Source: Metabacillus bambusae (GTDB lineage: Bacteria; Bacillota; Bacilli; Bacillales; Bacillaceae). From it: a DNA stretch of 64,000 bases. Below, piece after piece: positions 37,392 through 45,320 of the stretch (within the stretch, counting starts at the first letter, position 1; each line of letters opens with the position of its first letter). Under the pieces are notes generated by a model. That model did not search any database. It saw nothing but the letters and a program-made list of their open reading frames with translations, and had not been told where the DNA came from. Position numbers and translations under genes: made by a program. Location of the stretch: positions 103,870-167,869 of the forward strand of contig NZ_JAGDEL010000012.1 in assembly GCF_017497975.1 (NCBI RefSeq), in the 5' to 3' direction.

Positions 37392-37820
37392 TTAAAATTT
37401 TTTAATTAAATGTTGAAGGATGAATTTTTCTGGTATTCCAAACTCTTCAACGGCATCATTTAAGGATAACTGTCCGTTAAAAAAGTCCTTAGCAAATAAC
37501 ATTCTTACAGCAAAAAAATTCGCTTCAACTTCAATTTTTTCAGTAGAAAAAAGGGTGTTTTTCTTTAAAAAAGGAGTTTTAGCATCTGGATGAAATATTG
37601 CATGTCCAAGCTCATGGTAGCATGTGAAAATCTTTTTTCCTTCACTTAGGTTTTCGTTAATATGTATCATCTTTATTTGAAAAGACTTGCTGTAATAGCC
37701 ATAAATGCTTCCTAAATTTTCAAAATCCAATTCTATCCCAAGATTCTTAGCAATTTTAAATGGACAATTAGTATCGTATTTATTAATTAGCTGATCTGCT
37801 TTTTTACGAATCAACTCCAT
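37392..37820 (-). CDS. immA: ImmA/IrrE-family metallopeptidase
   Basis: About 142 aa with the zinc motif CYHELGHAIFHP (HExxH). ImmA-type proteases cleave the cognate phage repressor to trigger induction (ICEBs1 and phi105 models). The gene follows the XRE repressor directly, as usual for such pairs. ATG 37820 has TAGGTG 6 nt upstream; the in-frame GTG 37829 overlaps that site. Confidence 0.88.
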   Translation of the reverse strand: MELIRKKADQLINKYDTNCPFKIAKNLGIELDFENLGSIYGYYSKSFQIKMIHINENLSEGKKIFTCYHELGHAIFHPDAKTPFLKKNTLFSTEKIEVEANFFAVRMLFAKDFFNGQLSLNDAVEEFGIPEKFILQHLIKKF

Positions 37821-37829
37821 ATTCCGCAC

Positions 37830-38294
37830 CTACTTACGATATTTTTTTGGAGTATATTTTTGTTTAGCTAATTTTTTTGCTATTCGCAAAGAGTTTTCTA
37901 GGCTAGACAGTAAAAGCTCACGATCTTCCTCGTCTAAATCCTCTAAGCCTTGTCCATCAAACGCAGCAAAACTAGAATTACTATTTAAACCATCAATCAT
38001 TTTTTGGAGCTCTTTTTGAATATTTCGTTCATCCTTAGAAGTTAGGTCCGGTAATTTATGGTTCCAATCATCCTCTTTATCTTCTAATTTTATTTCTTCT
38101 TGTTTTTCAAGTGATTCTACCTTAACTCCAAGTACTTTACATATCTTTATAACATTATCTATTGAGGCATTAGTAAGGTTTCTTTCTATCATAGATCTAA
38201 TAGTTGTGTATGGTACTCCAGAAGATTTAGATAAACTCATAATAGTAAATCCCTTATCTTCAATTAATTTCGTTAGGTATTCCCCTCTATTCAT
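37830..38294 (-). CDS. CI-like XRE-family phage repressor
   Basis: 154 aa. N-terminal helix-turn-helix (about 5-60; LTKLIEDKGFTIMSLSKSSG, then SMIERNLTNASIDNVIKICK), acidic linker, and a helical C-terminus (DEEDRELLLSSLENSLRIAKKLA) probably recognised by ImmA. It faces the cro-like gene across a 198-nt control region that contains three near-identical 16-bp palindromes, its likely operators. Confidence 0.88.
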   Translation of the reverse strand: MNRGEYLTKLIEDKGFTIMSLSKSSGVPYTTIRSMIERNLTNASIDNVIKICKVLGVKVESLEKQEEIKLEDKEDDWNHKLPDLTSKDERNIQKELQKMIDGLNSNSSFAAFDGQGLEDLDEEDRELLLSSLENSLRIAKKLAKQKYTPKKYRK

Positions 38295-38323
38295 TCCTAC
38301 ACACCTTTCTTTCCTTTTAACAC

Positions 38324-38478
38324 TTACGTTTTTTCGTAACTTTAATTATAAAATACCATGAATATAGGGAGTTTGTAAATAAAAAAAGTTACGACATGTA
38401 GTAATATTTTTATTTTAAAGTGTTGACCTTTTACTTTACGTCGTATATATTCGTAATAAGCGTTACGATTTGTCGTAA
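38324..38478. promoter_or_regulatory. lysis-lysogeny operators (three TTACG-N6-CGTAA palindromes)
   Basis: Sites: 38324-38339 TTACGTTTTTTCGTAA, 38389-38404 TTACGACATGTAGTAA (one mismatch in the right arm) and 38463-38478 TTACGATTTGTCGTAA. A fourth pair of half-sites at 38436-38456 has wider spacing. The outer sites flank the leftward start region and the inner ones lie around the rightward promoter. They are the only such palindromes in the region and fit a dimeric XRE repressor. Confidence 0.8.
38423..38451 (+). promoter_or_regulatory. rightward early promoter (PR)
   Basis: TTGACC (38423-38428), 17-nt spacer, TATATT (38446-38451). It overlaps the fourth operator-like pair and lies 12 nt before operator 38463-38478, so repressor binding should block it. 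It drives the cro-like gene. Confidence 0.75.
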
Positions 38479-38492
38479 TAGGAGGTGATTCA

Positions 38493-38702
38493 ATGTATCC
38501 TAACCTAGATGCTGAAATGGCAAGGCGAGGTTTAAAAAGGAAAGACCTTGCATGTATGTTCAGAGATCGTGCAGCTACTGTTTCAGATAAGCTCAATGGT
38601 AAATCACCTTTCTTGCTAGATGAGGTTTTCAGAATAAAAGAAAACTTTTTTCCTGAGTGTGATATTGAGTATCTATTTGATACAAAAAAAGACACTTTGT
38701 AA
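38493..38702 (+). CDS. Cro-like small HTH protein
   Basis: 69 aa, nearly all helix-turn-helix (MARRGLKRKDLACMFRDRAA, then KLNGKSPFLLDEVFRIKENF). First gene of the rightward early operon, RBS AGGAGGTGA 8 nt upstream. By position it is the Cro-type counter-repressor of the CI-like protein. Confidence 0.82.
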   Translation: MYPNLDAEMARRGLKRKDLACMFRDRAATVSDKLNGKSPFLLDEVFRIKENFFPECDIEYLFDTKKDTL

Positions 38703-38756
38703 CGAGAGTGAACTCATTTGCAAATGATCCTAAATAAGAACGGGAGGTGATACCTG

Positions 38757-39029
38757 TTGGCAACAGCTGAAATTAATATAAATGTTAATCAAGCTGAAAT
38801 TAAAAAATATCTCGATGAAAAATTGGATGGAACAATTCAAGAATCTTTTTTTACTTGGGATATTGAAGTGATGGCAAAACGCACTTGCATGAGCAAATCA
38901 TTCTTGGAAAACGAATTTCTCCGTGATCCAAGAATGAAACTGCTTGAAAGAAGGAAGGAAAAGGGGAAACGTTATTGGTTTTATGAGGAATCAAAACGTG
39001 TCATGAAAGAAATCATGGACGAATGGTAA
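38757..39029 (+). CDS. DUF771-family phage DNA-binding-like protein
   Basis: 90 aa from TTG 38757 with GGGAGGTGA upstream. The segment [20 protein letters not shown] and the C-terminal [17 protein letters not shown] match the DUF771 family, common in the early region of Firmicute siphophages and thought to be excisionase-like or regulatory. It lies between cro and the antirepressor. Confidence 0.8.
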   Translation: MATAEININVNQAEIKKYLDEKLDGTIQESFFTWDIEVMAKRTCMSKSFLENEFLRDPRMKLLERRKEKGKRYWFYEESKRVMKEIMDEW

Positions 39030-39101
39030 AAAAGTGGACAGACGCTTTAAATATTATAAATTACCTTCCTAAAAAATTAATCAATTAAAGGAAGTGTCTG
39101 A

Positions 39102-39908
39102 ATGGATGAATTACAAAGGATTTTTGATTTTCAAGGTCAACAGGTAAGGATGGTAATTCACGATGAAGAACCTTGGTTTATTGCAAGTGATGTTTGCAAG
39201 ATATTAGATATCAAAAATGTTACTCAAGCTTTACAAAGATTAGAAGAAAATGAACGGTCTATGTTCAACATAGGTCGTCAAGGTAACGCAAATATAGTTA
39301 GTGAATCTGGATTATATGAACTAATTTTCGCTAGTCGAAAGCCGGAAGCAAAAATGTTTAAAAAGTGGGTTAAGCAAGAAGTTCTTCCATCTATTCGCAA
39401 ACATGGAGCTTATGCTACGACACAAACCATTGATCAAATATTAAATGATCCTGATTTTGGAATTAAATTACTAACTACTTTGAAACAAGAGCGGGATGAA
39501 AAAGCAGCTTTAATGATTGAGAGCAAGGCAAAAGACGACGTTATTAAAGATCTAAAACCTAAAGCTGATTACACCGAAATGATTCTCAAAAACAAAGGAT
39601 TAGTAACAGTAAATCAAATCGCTAAAGATTACGGAATGACTGCACGAGAAATGAACAAGGTTTTACATAACTTGAAAGTGCAGTATAAGCAGGGGAATCA
39701 GTGGCTTTTATACAGGAAATACGACGATGAGGGTTATGTTCATTCTGAAACTATACCAATAACCAGAAGTGATGGTCGTGCAGATATAACTATGACAACC
39801 AAATGGACTCAAAAAGGAAGGCTGTTTATTTACGAATTGCTAAAAGCGAAGGGGATCATACCCGTAATCGAACAGGATTACACTAATAAGATGGTTTCTG
39901 CTAAATGA
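39102..39908 (+). CDS. phage antirepressor (Bro-N / KilA-C type)
   Basis: 268 aa. Bro-N domain at about 5-105 (WFIASDVCKILDIKNVTQAL, SESGLYELIFASRKPEAKMFKKWV) and a C-terminal KilA-C/ANT-like DNA-binding region from about 145 (VNQIAKDYGMTAREMNKVLH, GRLFIYELLKAKGIIP). Such proteins interfere with the repressor or act as regulators of early genes. RBS AAAGGAAG. Confidence 0.9.
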   Translation: MDELQRIFDFQGQQVRMVIHDEEPWFIASDVCKILDIKNVTQALQRLEENERSMFNIGRQGNANIVSESGLYELIFASRKPEAKMFKKWVKQEVLPSIRKHGAYATTQTIDQILNDPDFGIKLLTTLKQERDEKAALMIESKAKDDVIKDLKPKADYTEMILKNKGLVTVNQIAKDYGMTAREMNKVLHNLKVQYKQGNQWLLYRKYDDEGYVHSETIPITRSDGRADITMTTKWTQKGRLFIYELLKAKGIIPVIEQDYTNKMVSAK

Positions 39909-39921
39909 AGGGAGAAAACTA

Positions 39922-40008
39922 ATGGGTTATTTAATCTTTGGTTTTATCTTTTGCAGTATCGTATACATCGGTTTGTTAATGGCATATGTAACAGGTTATA
40001 TGGAATAA
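39922..40008 (+). CDS. 28-aa single-helix membrane peptide
   Basis: ATG 39922 with AAGGGAG upstream. The whole peptide is one hydrophobic helix (GYLIFGFIFCSIVYIGLLMA) with a short polar end. Function unknown. The following 40009-40155 contains an AAAGTGGACAAG block but no gene. Confidence 0.5.
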   Translation: MGYLIFGFIFCSIVYIGLLMAYVTGYME

Positions 40009-40155
40009 CGAAAAAATCGTAGCAAGTGATGCAACACTGCTACGATCAAACGCACATTATTTTTTTACAATACCACGGATTTTCCATTTACTCAATAAAG
40101 TATATGAAAAAAGTGGACAAGTATTCCAATTTTCTAAAATAAAGAGGTGGGAAAG

Positions 40156-40338
40156 TTGAATGAAATCAAAGTTGATATTCCTCATTGTTATCTTTGGATG
40201 ACTGATGGTTACCATGATCGAGATAAGTTATTTAAGGAATATGTTCAGGGATACATTCAATGTTATTACCCCCACCTTGAATATAAAAAGATCAGCGGCA
40301 TGAAAGCAATATGCGAGAGGAGACAAAATAATGGCTAA
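40156..40338 (+). CDS. 60-aa phage hypothetical protein
   Basis: TTG 40156 is chosen with AGAGGTGGG about 6 nt upstream; the in-frame GTG 40147 lies inside that RBS. Sequence (MNEIKVDIPHCYLWMTDGYH and onward) is rich in aromatic residues and histidine with no known motif. It overlaps the start of the DnaD gene by 8 nt, so is part of the replication operon. Confidence 0.55.
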   Translation: MNEIKVDIPHCYLWMTDGYHDRDKLFKEYVQGYIQCYYPHLEYKKISGMKAICERRQNNG

Positions 40339-41272
40339 GTACAGACAAGTACACGTCGAATTTTGGCAAGATGGGTTCGTTCTTGATCTAACACCTGAGG
40401 AAAAATACTTCTACATCTATCTAATGACAAATAGCAAGACCTCTCAGTGTGGCATTTACGAACTACCTAAAAGGATTATTGAAACTGAAACGGGATATAA
40501 CCGTGAAACAGTTGAAAAATTGTTAGCTAGATTTGAAGAATACGGCAAAATCAAATACAACGAAGGCACCAAAGAGATATTTATGACGAACTGGGCTAAG
40601 TACAATTGGATAAATTCTACAAAGGTAATAAAGTGTATTGAAAAAGAGCTTGATAACGTTAAGTACCAAGGATTTGTTAAGGAATTTATATACCTTATAA
40701 ATGAACTTGGATACCGTATAGATACCCTATCCATAGACTTAGGGGAAGAAAGAGAAAAAGAAGTAGAAGAAGAAGAAGAAAAAGAAGTAGAAGGAGAAGA
40801 GGTAAAACAATCCGCTCCTAATGCTGCTGATTTTTACCAAGAAAATTTTGGAGTCTTAAATCCATTCATTGGCGAAAGTATTGAGTATTGGGAAAAAGAC
40901 CTAGACTCCGAAATGATAATTGAAGCTATGAAAAGAGCATTGAAACAACAGAAAAAATGGAGTTATGCAGAAGGTATCCTTAAGGACTGGGTTAATAAAA
41001 ATGTTCGTACTATGAAGGATGTCATTGCATTAGATAAAGAGTTTGAATCTAGAGGAAATAACTTAAAACGATTTGGTGGTAAAGCGATAAGAACGGAAGA
41101 GAAACCTGATTGGCTTGATAAAGAAGAAGATCCTAAACCGCAACGTGAATACACACCAGAAGAGATTGCAGCCTTTGAAGAAGAAAAACGTAAGATGCAA
41201 GAGCGGATTAAAAACAGGAATAAAAGTGAGCTGGCATTAAGGGGTTCGGCATCCACTGAGAAAGGGGAGTAA
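40331..41272 (+). CDS. DnaD-domain phage replication initiator
   Basis: 313 aa. N-terminal winged-helix-like region (YFYIYLMTNSKTSQCGIYEL, TGYNRETVEKLLARFEEYGK), then an acidic E/K linker (about 138-158) and a DnaD/DnaB_2 domain (DSEMIIEAMKRALKQQKKWS, YAEGILKDWVNKNV), with a polar tail. Such proteins bind the phage origin and recruit helicase. The linker is coded by a purine-only tract with a near-duplicate 20-mer (40756-40800), a common place for the phage origin. No separate helicase loader is seen nearby. Confidence 0.85.
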   Translation: MAKYRQVHVEFWQDGFVLDLTPEEKYFYIYLMTNSKTSQCGIYELPKRIIETETGYNRETVEKLLARFEEYGKIKYNEGTKEIFMTNWAKYNWINSTKVIKCIEKELDNVKYQGFVKEFIYLINELGYRIDTLSIDLGEEREKEVEEEEEKEVEGEEVKQSAPNAADFYQENFGVLNPFIGESIEYWEKDLDSEMIIEAMKRALKQQKKWSYAEGILKDWVNKNVRTMKDVIALDKEFESRGNNLKRFGGKAIRTEEKPDWLDKEEDPKPQREYTPEEIAAFEEEKRKMQERIKNRNKSELALRGSASTEKGE

Positions 41273-41274
41273 AA

Positions 41275-41649
41275 ATGACGATTAGTAAAGAACGAGTAAT
41301 GAAACTCAATAGAATACATGATTTATATAAAAACAATTGTGATGGTTGTTCTATGAATACCAGAACGAGTATTAAAGAATGCAAAGACTGTCCAATTGGT
41401 AAAAACATCAGAAGCATAGGTTCTAACTTATCTACACCAAGAAGAGATAAAAAGATATCAGCGATAATCGCTAAAGGTCAAGATATGACGAAAAGCGATA
41501 TAGTTTTCCTTTTGGAAAATGAGTATACAAGAAAAGAAATTAAAAAATTTATCGGTATATCAAATGTTGAATTCAATGAATTGATGTTTCGTTGGGAGCT
41601 TACCAAAAAGCAATATGACATCAACAAACAACTGGAGAAATTAATATGA
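41275..41649 (+). CDS. zinc-finger-like phage protein
   Basis: 124 aa. C-x2-C and C-x2-C pairs in NNCDGCSMNTRTSIKECKDCPIG near the N-terminus, then a helical region with an HTH-like part (DIVFLLENEYTRKEIKKFIG). Resembles zinc-finger proteins found upstream of recU in Bacillus phages. RBS AAAGGGGAG; its stop overlaps the recU start (ATGA). Confidence 0.7.
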   Translation: MTISKERVMKLNRIHDLYKNNCDGCSMNTRTSIKECKDCPIGKNIRSIGSNLSTPRRDKKISAIIAKGQDMTKSDIVFLLENEYTRKEIKKFIGISNVEFNELMFRWELTKKQYDINKQLEKLI

Positions 41650-42143
41650 GTTATGCAAACAGAGGTAAGGCTCTTCAAATTCTAGTCGAACATACCAACA
41701 ATGTGTACAAGCATAAGGGTTGGGCGGTTGTAGATGAGATACCTATTCCAATTACGATTACAGAAGACAACGGCAGATACATAAAGGGCTACAAGAAAAA
41801 CAAAAGTACTGTCGATTATGTAGGTATTGCACACGGCCGAGGAATTGCATTTGATGCAAAGAGCACGCAGATAAATACTAGTTTCCCACTTGCTAATGTT
41901 CATGAACACCAGGTGGAATACTTGAAGAAATTTAAAGATCAGGGTGGTATTGCTTTCTTTTTAATCGAGTTTGAGAAATTAAAAGAATTCTATTTTGTAC
42001 CAATAACGTTCTTTCAGCATTACTGGGAAGCGGCTAAGGAAGGTGGTCGTAAATCAATTCCCTATAAAGATATTCAGTTTAACTGTAACAGGATTAAAAC
42101 TGAAAGGGGTGTTGCTCTCGATTACCTAACACATTGCAATTAA
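41646..42143 (+). CDS. recU: RecU-type Holliday junction resolvase
   Basis: 165 aa. RecU fold: NRGKALQILVEHTNNVY, catalytic region TVDYVGIAHGRGIAFDAKST (D and E/D-x-K of the PD-(D/E)XK site), and VHEHQVEYLKKFKDQGGIAF. It resolves recombination intermediates in phage replication. Slightly shorter than host RecU. Confidence 0.93.
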   Translation: MSYANRGKALQILVEHTNNVYKHKGWAVVDEIPIPITITEDNGRYIKGYKKNKSTVDYVGIAHGRGIAFDAKSTQINTSFPLANVHEHQVEYLKKFKDQGGIAFFLIEFEKLKEFYFVPITFFQHYWEAAKEGGRKSIPYKDIQFNCNRIKTERGVALDYLTHCN

Positions 42144-42162
42144 ACATTAAGGAGGAATTACT

Positions 42163-42552
42163 TTGGAAGATAAAATTATTGATCTTAATAGCTTTGCAGA
42201 TGGTGCGGTATCAGAAAGATTCAACTTGGAATTGCAAAAAGTACTTGAAAACTTTGCTGATTTAAATACAGATCCAAAAGCAAAAAGACAAATTAATTTA
42301 GTAGTCACTCTTGTTGGCGATGAAGCACGGGATCTCATTTTGGCTGATGTTCAAGCTAAAACCAAGCTTGCTCCAGCTAAGAAGTTAGAAGCTAAGATCA
42401 TTATGGATTATGACGAAAAGGGTAAGGTTACCGGTTCTGAATTAAAGTCGGGAATCAAGGGTCAAACATTCATCGATGTGGAAACTGGTGAAATACAAGA
42501 GGATAACGGTTCAAAAGTATACAGTTTTAGAAAACAAGAGGAGGCAAACTAA
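42163..42552 (+). CDS. phage protein resembling replication terminator proteins
   Basis: 129 aa from TTG 42163 (RBS GGAGG). Sequence DLNSFADGAVSERFNLELQK, QINLVVTLVGDEAR and a polar C-terminus match small phage proteins annotated in databases as replication terminators, but the function is not shown. Its stop overlaps the next start (TAATG). Confidence 0.65.
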   Translation: MEDKIIDLNSFADGAVSERFNLELQKVLENFADLNTDPKAKRQINLVVTLVGDEARDLILADVQAKTKLAPAKKLEAKIIMDYDEKGKVTGSELKSGIKGQTFIDVETGEIQEDNGSKVYSFRKQEEAN

Positions 42553-43262
42553 TGCTTAATAAAGAAACCCTTGAATACATTGTAGGTCTTGGAACTATTG
42601 ATATTTACGAAGAAAATGGTCAGCAATATTCAACTAGCCCGCTTTACTTGTTGGAAGAGCCTAGAGCAGCTCACATAAACATCCATAGCTTATCTGGTCT
42701 TGTAGAATACTTAAAATCTAATTTTGATGGTGAATGTAATTTAATGGTCCATGTCGAGTCACCAACAGAAGTAACAGTCTTTTCGAATTTGAACAATGAT
42801 AGAAAAAGAGAGTACTTGATTAAAGCTACAGCAATGTTACCAAGTTTCCGTTATGAGAATTGGTACGATCCTGAAACATTTAACATTAAATTGCAATCGG
42901 GATTTGTTAAAAATGATGACCGAGATGTTGTCCTTAAAGTGGTGGGGAATATCAAAGAAGAAGATGTTAAGACATATGGAGATAATGGAGTAAGTCAATC
43001 AGTTACTGCAAAAGTAGGAGTAGCTACTGTTGGACAAGTTGAAGTACCTAACCCTGTATCGTTAGCTCCATATAGAACATTTGTAGAGGTCGAGCAACCA
43101 ACTAGTAATTTTGTATTTAGAATGAAAAATGGTCCAGCTAGTGCTTTATTCGAAGCGGATGGTGGAGCATGGAAGTTGGAAGCAATGAAAAACATTAAAT
43201 CATACTTACAAGATGAGCTAGTACAAGAATTAGAAGTCGGAAAAATTACAATCATAGCATAA
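42552..43262 (+). CDS. DUF2303-like phage protein
   Basis: 236 aa. N-terminal TSPLYLLEEPRAAHINIHSL, and a C-terminal YRTFVEVEQPTSNFVFRMKN, PASALFEADGGAWKLEAMKN pattern seen in DUF2303 proteins, which accompany phage recombination/replication genes. Role unknown. Coupled to both neighbours by TAATG overlaps. Confidence 0.6.
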   Translation: MLNKETLEYIVGLGTIDIYEENGQQYSTSPLYLLEEPRAAHINIHSLSGLVEYLKSNFDGECNLMVHVESPTEVTVFSNLNNDRKREYLIKATAMLPSFRYENWYDPETFNIKLQSGFVKNDDRDVVLKVVGNIKEEDVKTYGDNGVSQSVTAKVGVATVGQVEVPNPVSLAPYRTFVEVEQPTSNFVFRMKNGPASALFEADGGAWKLEAMKNIKSYLQDELVQELEVGKITIIA

Positions 43263-43444
43263 TGGAAATCATCATTGCCGATGATCGTCCCGCTTGGATG
43301 AAGAAAGAAGATGAGGTAATGGCGTGTATGTCACGCTGTTCCTCTTTTAAGAAATGTTCTTCTAGGATCGGAATGGAATGTAAAAGGCTTGGAGGTTCAG
43401 AGATTCCAAAGATTAATAATGTTAGGAAGGGGAGAGTTAAGTAA
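43262..43444 (+). CDS. 60-aa cysteine-rich phage protein
   Basis: Starts inside the previous stop (TAATG). Four cysteines in CMSRCSSFKKCSSRIGMEC suggest a small metal site. No family recognised. Confidence 0.55.
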   Translation: MEIIIADDRPAWMKKEDEVMACMSRCSSFKKCSSRIGMECKRLGGSEIPKINNVRKGRVK

Positions 43445-43653
43445 TGGATGCGAGAATTGAAGGTGTTAAAAAGTCACTTGATTTTTTGGTAAATCTAAAA
43501 GGTGGTTCACCAGAACTAGAAAAAATCTTCAGGATTGATAGATCCATTTATATTAAAGATGTTTCAACGCTTTTTCAAATTATTAACGAACTTCAAGAGG
43601 AAATTGAACGGATGAAAACCCCTCCAATCTGGACAACTGACGATAGCATATGA
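43444..43653 (+). CDS. 69-aa phage hypothetical protein
   Basis: Mostly helical (VKKSLDFLVNLKGGSPELEK, TLFQIINELQEEIERM), cytoplasmic. Start overlaps the previous stop; end overlaps the next start (ATGA). No family recognised. Confidence 0.55.
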   Translation: MDARIEGVKKSLDFLVNLKGGSPELEKIFRIDRSIYIKDVSTLFQIINELQEEIERMKTPPIWTTDDSI

Positions 43654-43910
43654 AAAAGCGTAATCCAGCAATCGTGAAAGCAGAAAAAGAATTTTATAAC
43701 AAAGGTTTTGAAAATGGATTCGAGCAAGGTGTAGAAGTTAGCAGAGTTGCAGCTGAAATAATCTTTTCAAAGAAAATCAATGAATTGAAAAATATAAAAG
43801 GTATTGGTCCTAAAACATTTGAGTTATTTGCAATACATTTCTCAGATTACTTAAAGGAGGTTTCAGATGATGAATATAGCCAAATTGTTCGAAATGCAGA
43901 AGGTGCTTAG
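43650..43910 (+). CDS. 86-aa helix-hairpin-helix protein
   Basis: Contains ELKNIKGIGPKTFELFAIHF, a single helix-hairpin-helix DNA-binding motif (GIGPKT core), after a charged N-terminal helix. Overlaps the dUTPase-like gene by about 40 nt. Confidence 0.6.
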   Translation: MKKRNPAIVKAEKEFYNKGFENGFEQGVEVSRVAAEIIFSKKINELKNIKGIGPKTFELFAIHFSDYLKEVSDDEYSQIVRNAEGA

Positions 43911-44406
43911 AGATCGTATTGGATATAACGGTGAAGATCGATTTAATAAATTAATCCTTGCTTTAATTGCGGAAGCAGGAGAATGTGCAAATGAACAACG
44001 TACTTGGAAGTTTTGGAGTAAAAATCAGGAACCTAGAACCAAAGCTCTAAAATATCCAGCAATGATGGAAGAAGATAAAGAGTATTATAATCCTCTACTT
44101 GAAGAATATGTGGACAAATTACACTTTATTTTAGAAATCGGTCTTGAATTGGATTATATAGAAATTGATCTTTTTTCAATCAAAGAAAAGAATGTAACCA
44201 ATCAATTTATCGAAGTATCCGGCAGAGCGTATAATCTTTATTTTCAAAAGAGAGTATCTGGTGAAGTACCTAAAGGAATGTATGAGGTTTTGGTAGCTAC
44301 TTTTATTGGTCTTGGTGAAATGCTTGGATTCACTATGGAACAAATTGAACAAGCATATATGGAGAAAAACAAAATAAATCATAAACGTCAGGAGAGTGGA
44401 TATTGA
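43870..44406 (+). CDS. dimeric dUTPase-like pyrophosphatase
   Basis: About 178 aa of the all-alpha dUTPase/MazG superfamily. The metal-binding ExxE...ExxxD pattern is seen in LILALIAEAGECANEQRTWK and later EEYVDKLHFILEIGLEL. It would cleave dUTP to keep uracil out of phage DNA. ATG 43867 and 43870 are adjacent; AAAGGAGG lies upstream. Confidence 0.85.
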   Translation: MNIAKLFEMQKVLRDRIGYNGEDRFNKLILALIAEAGECANEQRTWKFWSKNQEPRTKALKYPAMMEEDKEYYNPLLEEYVDKLHFILEIGLELDYIEIDLFSIKEKNVTNQFIEVSGRAYNLYFQKRVSGEVPKGMYEVLVATFIGLGEMLGFTMEQIEQAYMEKNKINHKRQESGY

Positions 44407-44576
44407 TGTATATCGTTAACGTTAGAAAAGTAATGTTTGGTGCTTTTGATTTAAAAAGATTCGAGACTTTGGATGAAGCTCAAGAATATATTAAGGGACT
44501 TTATGCAGCTGGTCATAGAGAAGTTCATCTATCTCAAGAGATACCAATGAAGGTTACAGTAAGCGTTGAATTCTAA
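44406..44576 (+). CDS. 56-aa phage hypothetical protein
   Basis: ATG 44406 overlaps the previous stop (TGATG). Compact alpha/beta peptide (MYIVNVRKVMFGAFDLKRFE, TLDEAQEYIKGLYAAGHREV). No family recognised; strict coupling supports expression. Confidence 0.6.
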   Translation: MYIVNVRKVMFGAFDLKRFETLDEAQEYIKGLYAAGHREVHLSQEIPMKVTVSVEF

Positions 44577-44593
44577 AGAGAGGCGGTAATTGC

Positions 44594-44704
44594 ATGAAGT
44601 TTGTAAGTTGTAGTGTTTGTTTTGCTCCAGTTCAAATTAAGGAAACTGTTGTTGTTGAACAGAAGCGGGTTTGTATGAAGTGCCGAAAGAAAGCTAAAGG
44701 ATAA
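44594..44704 (+). CDS. 36-aa zinc-ribbon-like microprotein
   Basis: RBS AGAGGCGG before ATG 44594. Two C-x2-C knuckles (CSVC at 6-9 and CMKC near 28-31) separated by a short strand pair. Typical of tiny phage zinc ribbons; function unknown. Confidence 0.55.
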   Translation: MKFVSCSVCFAPVQIKETVVVEQKRVCMKCRKKAKG

Positions 44705-44740
44705 TTACTGAAATTTAACGGAATAGGAGATTGCATATTA

Positions 44741-44830
44741 ATGACCCATATAATTCAAGTTATTGCTGCAGTCACATTGATCATTCTAACTTTCGAGGAT
44801 GTTTGGCGAAATCGATTCAAGAAGAGGTAG
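44741..44830 (+). CDS. 29-aa single-helix membrane peptide
   Basis: ATG 44741 with AATAGGAGA upstream. IIQVIAAVTLIILTF forms one membrane helix followed by a basic end (RNRFKKR), so the C-terminus is probably inside. Function unknown. Confidence 0.5.
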   Translation: MTHIIQVIAAVTLIILTFEDVWRNRFKKR

Positions 44831-44881
44831 TAAGTACGTTCTTCGATGAAAAAATAGCGAAATTAAGAGGAGATATATAAA

Positions 44882-45277
44882 GTGAAAAAATTAATTTTAG
44901 CAAGTTTAGCAACTATAACAATATTAACTACTCTTACAGCATGCACAGAGGCAGATACAGTATCTCAAAACTTATCAAAGTCTGCTGATTCTTTTGAAGT
45001 ACAAAGAAAGATTGTTTTCTTCAATGGAATAACAGATAGAGATCTACTTGTTGTTGAAGGTCTTTGTTCTATAGGGAACGGAGATACAGATTTGAGAATG
45101 ACAGTCACTTGTAAAGTCGGAAAGGATGAATATAAAAAGCATTATTTAGGACTTAGCGACAATGTGAGTTTCTTCGCTGAACAACTTGATGCTAAAAAAG
45201 AAGACCCTTTTCATTACAAGGTTATTATTCGTCCAGAGGCTATCGTTCCCGACATAGAACTTCAAACAAGCAAATAA
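44882..45277 (+). CDS. phage-encoded beta-sandwich-type lipoprotein
   Basis: 131 aa from GTG 44882 (RBS GAGGAGA). Signal peptide with lipobox LTAC (MKKLILASLATITILTTLTAC), so it should be anchored outside the membrane. The mature part is beta-rich (EVQRKIVFFNGITDRDLLVV, CSIGNGDTDLRMTVTCKVGK, KKHYLGLSDNVSFFAEQLD), matching small lipoproteins of temperate Firmicute phages. By analogy with the Ltp lipoprotein of phage TP-J34 it might act in superinfection exclusion, but this family's role is not established. Confidence 0.8.
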   Translation: MKKLILASLATITILTTLTACTEADTVSQNLSKSADSFEVQRKIVFFNGITDRDLLVVEGLCSIGNGDTDLRMTVTCKVGKDEYKKHYLGLSDNVSFFAEQLDAKKEDPFHYKVIIRPEAIVPDIELQTSK

Positions 45278-45320
45278 GGTTTTGAAGAAAATTGCGACAT
45301 AAACAAAGGAGGAAAATTTA

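Noticed and set aside
38698..38716. TAACGAGAGT-GAACTCA resembling the rpsD tip at 35881 as a second att site
   Set aside because: Differs by a deletion, lies inside the prophage after cro, and has no coding or junction context; probably chance.
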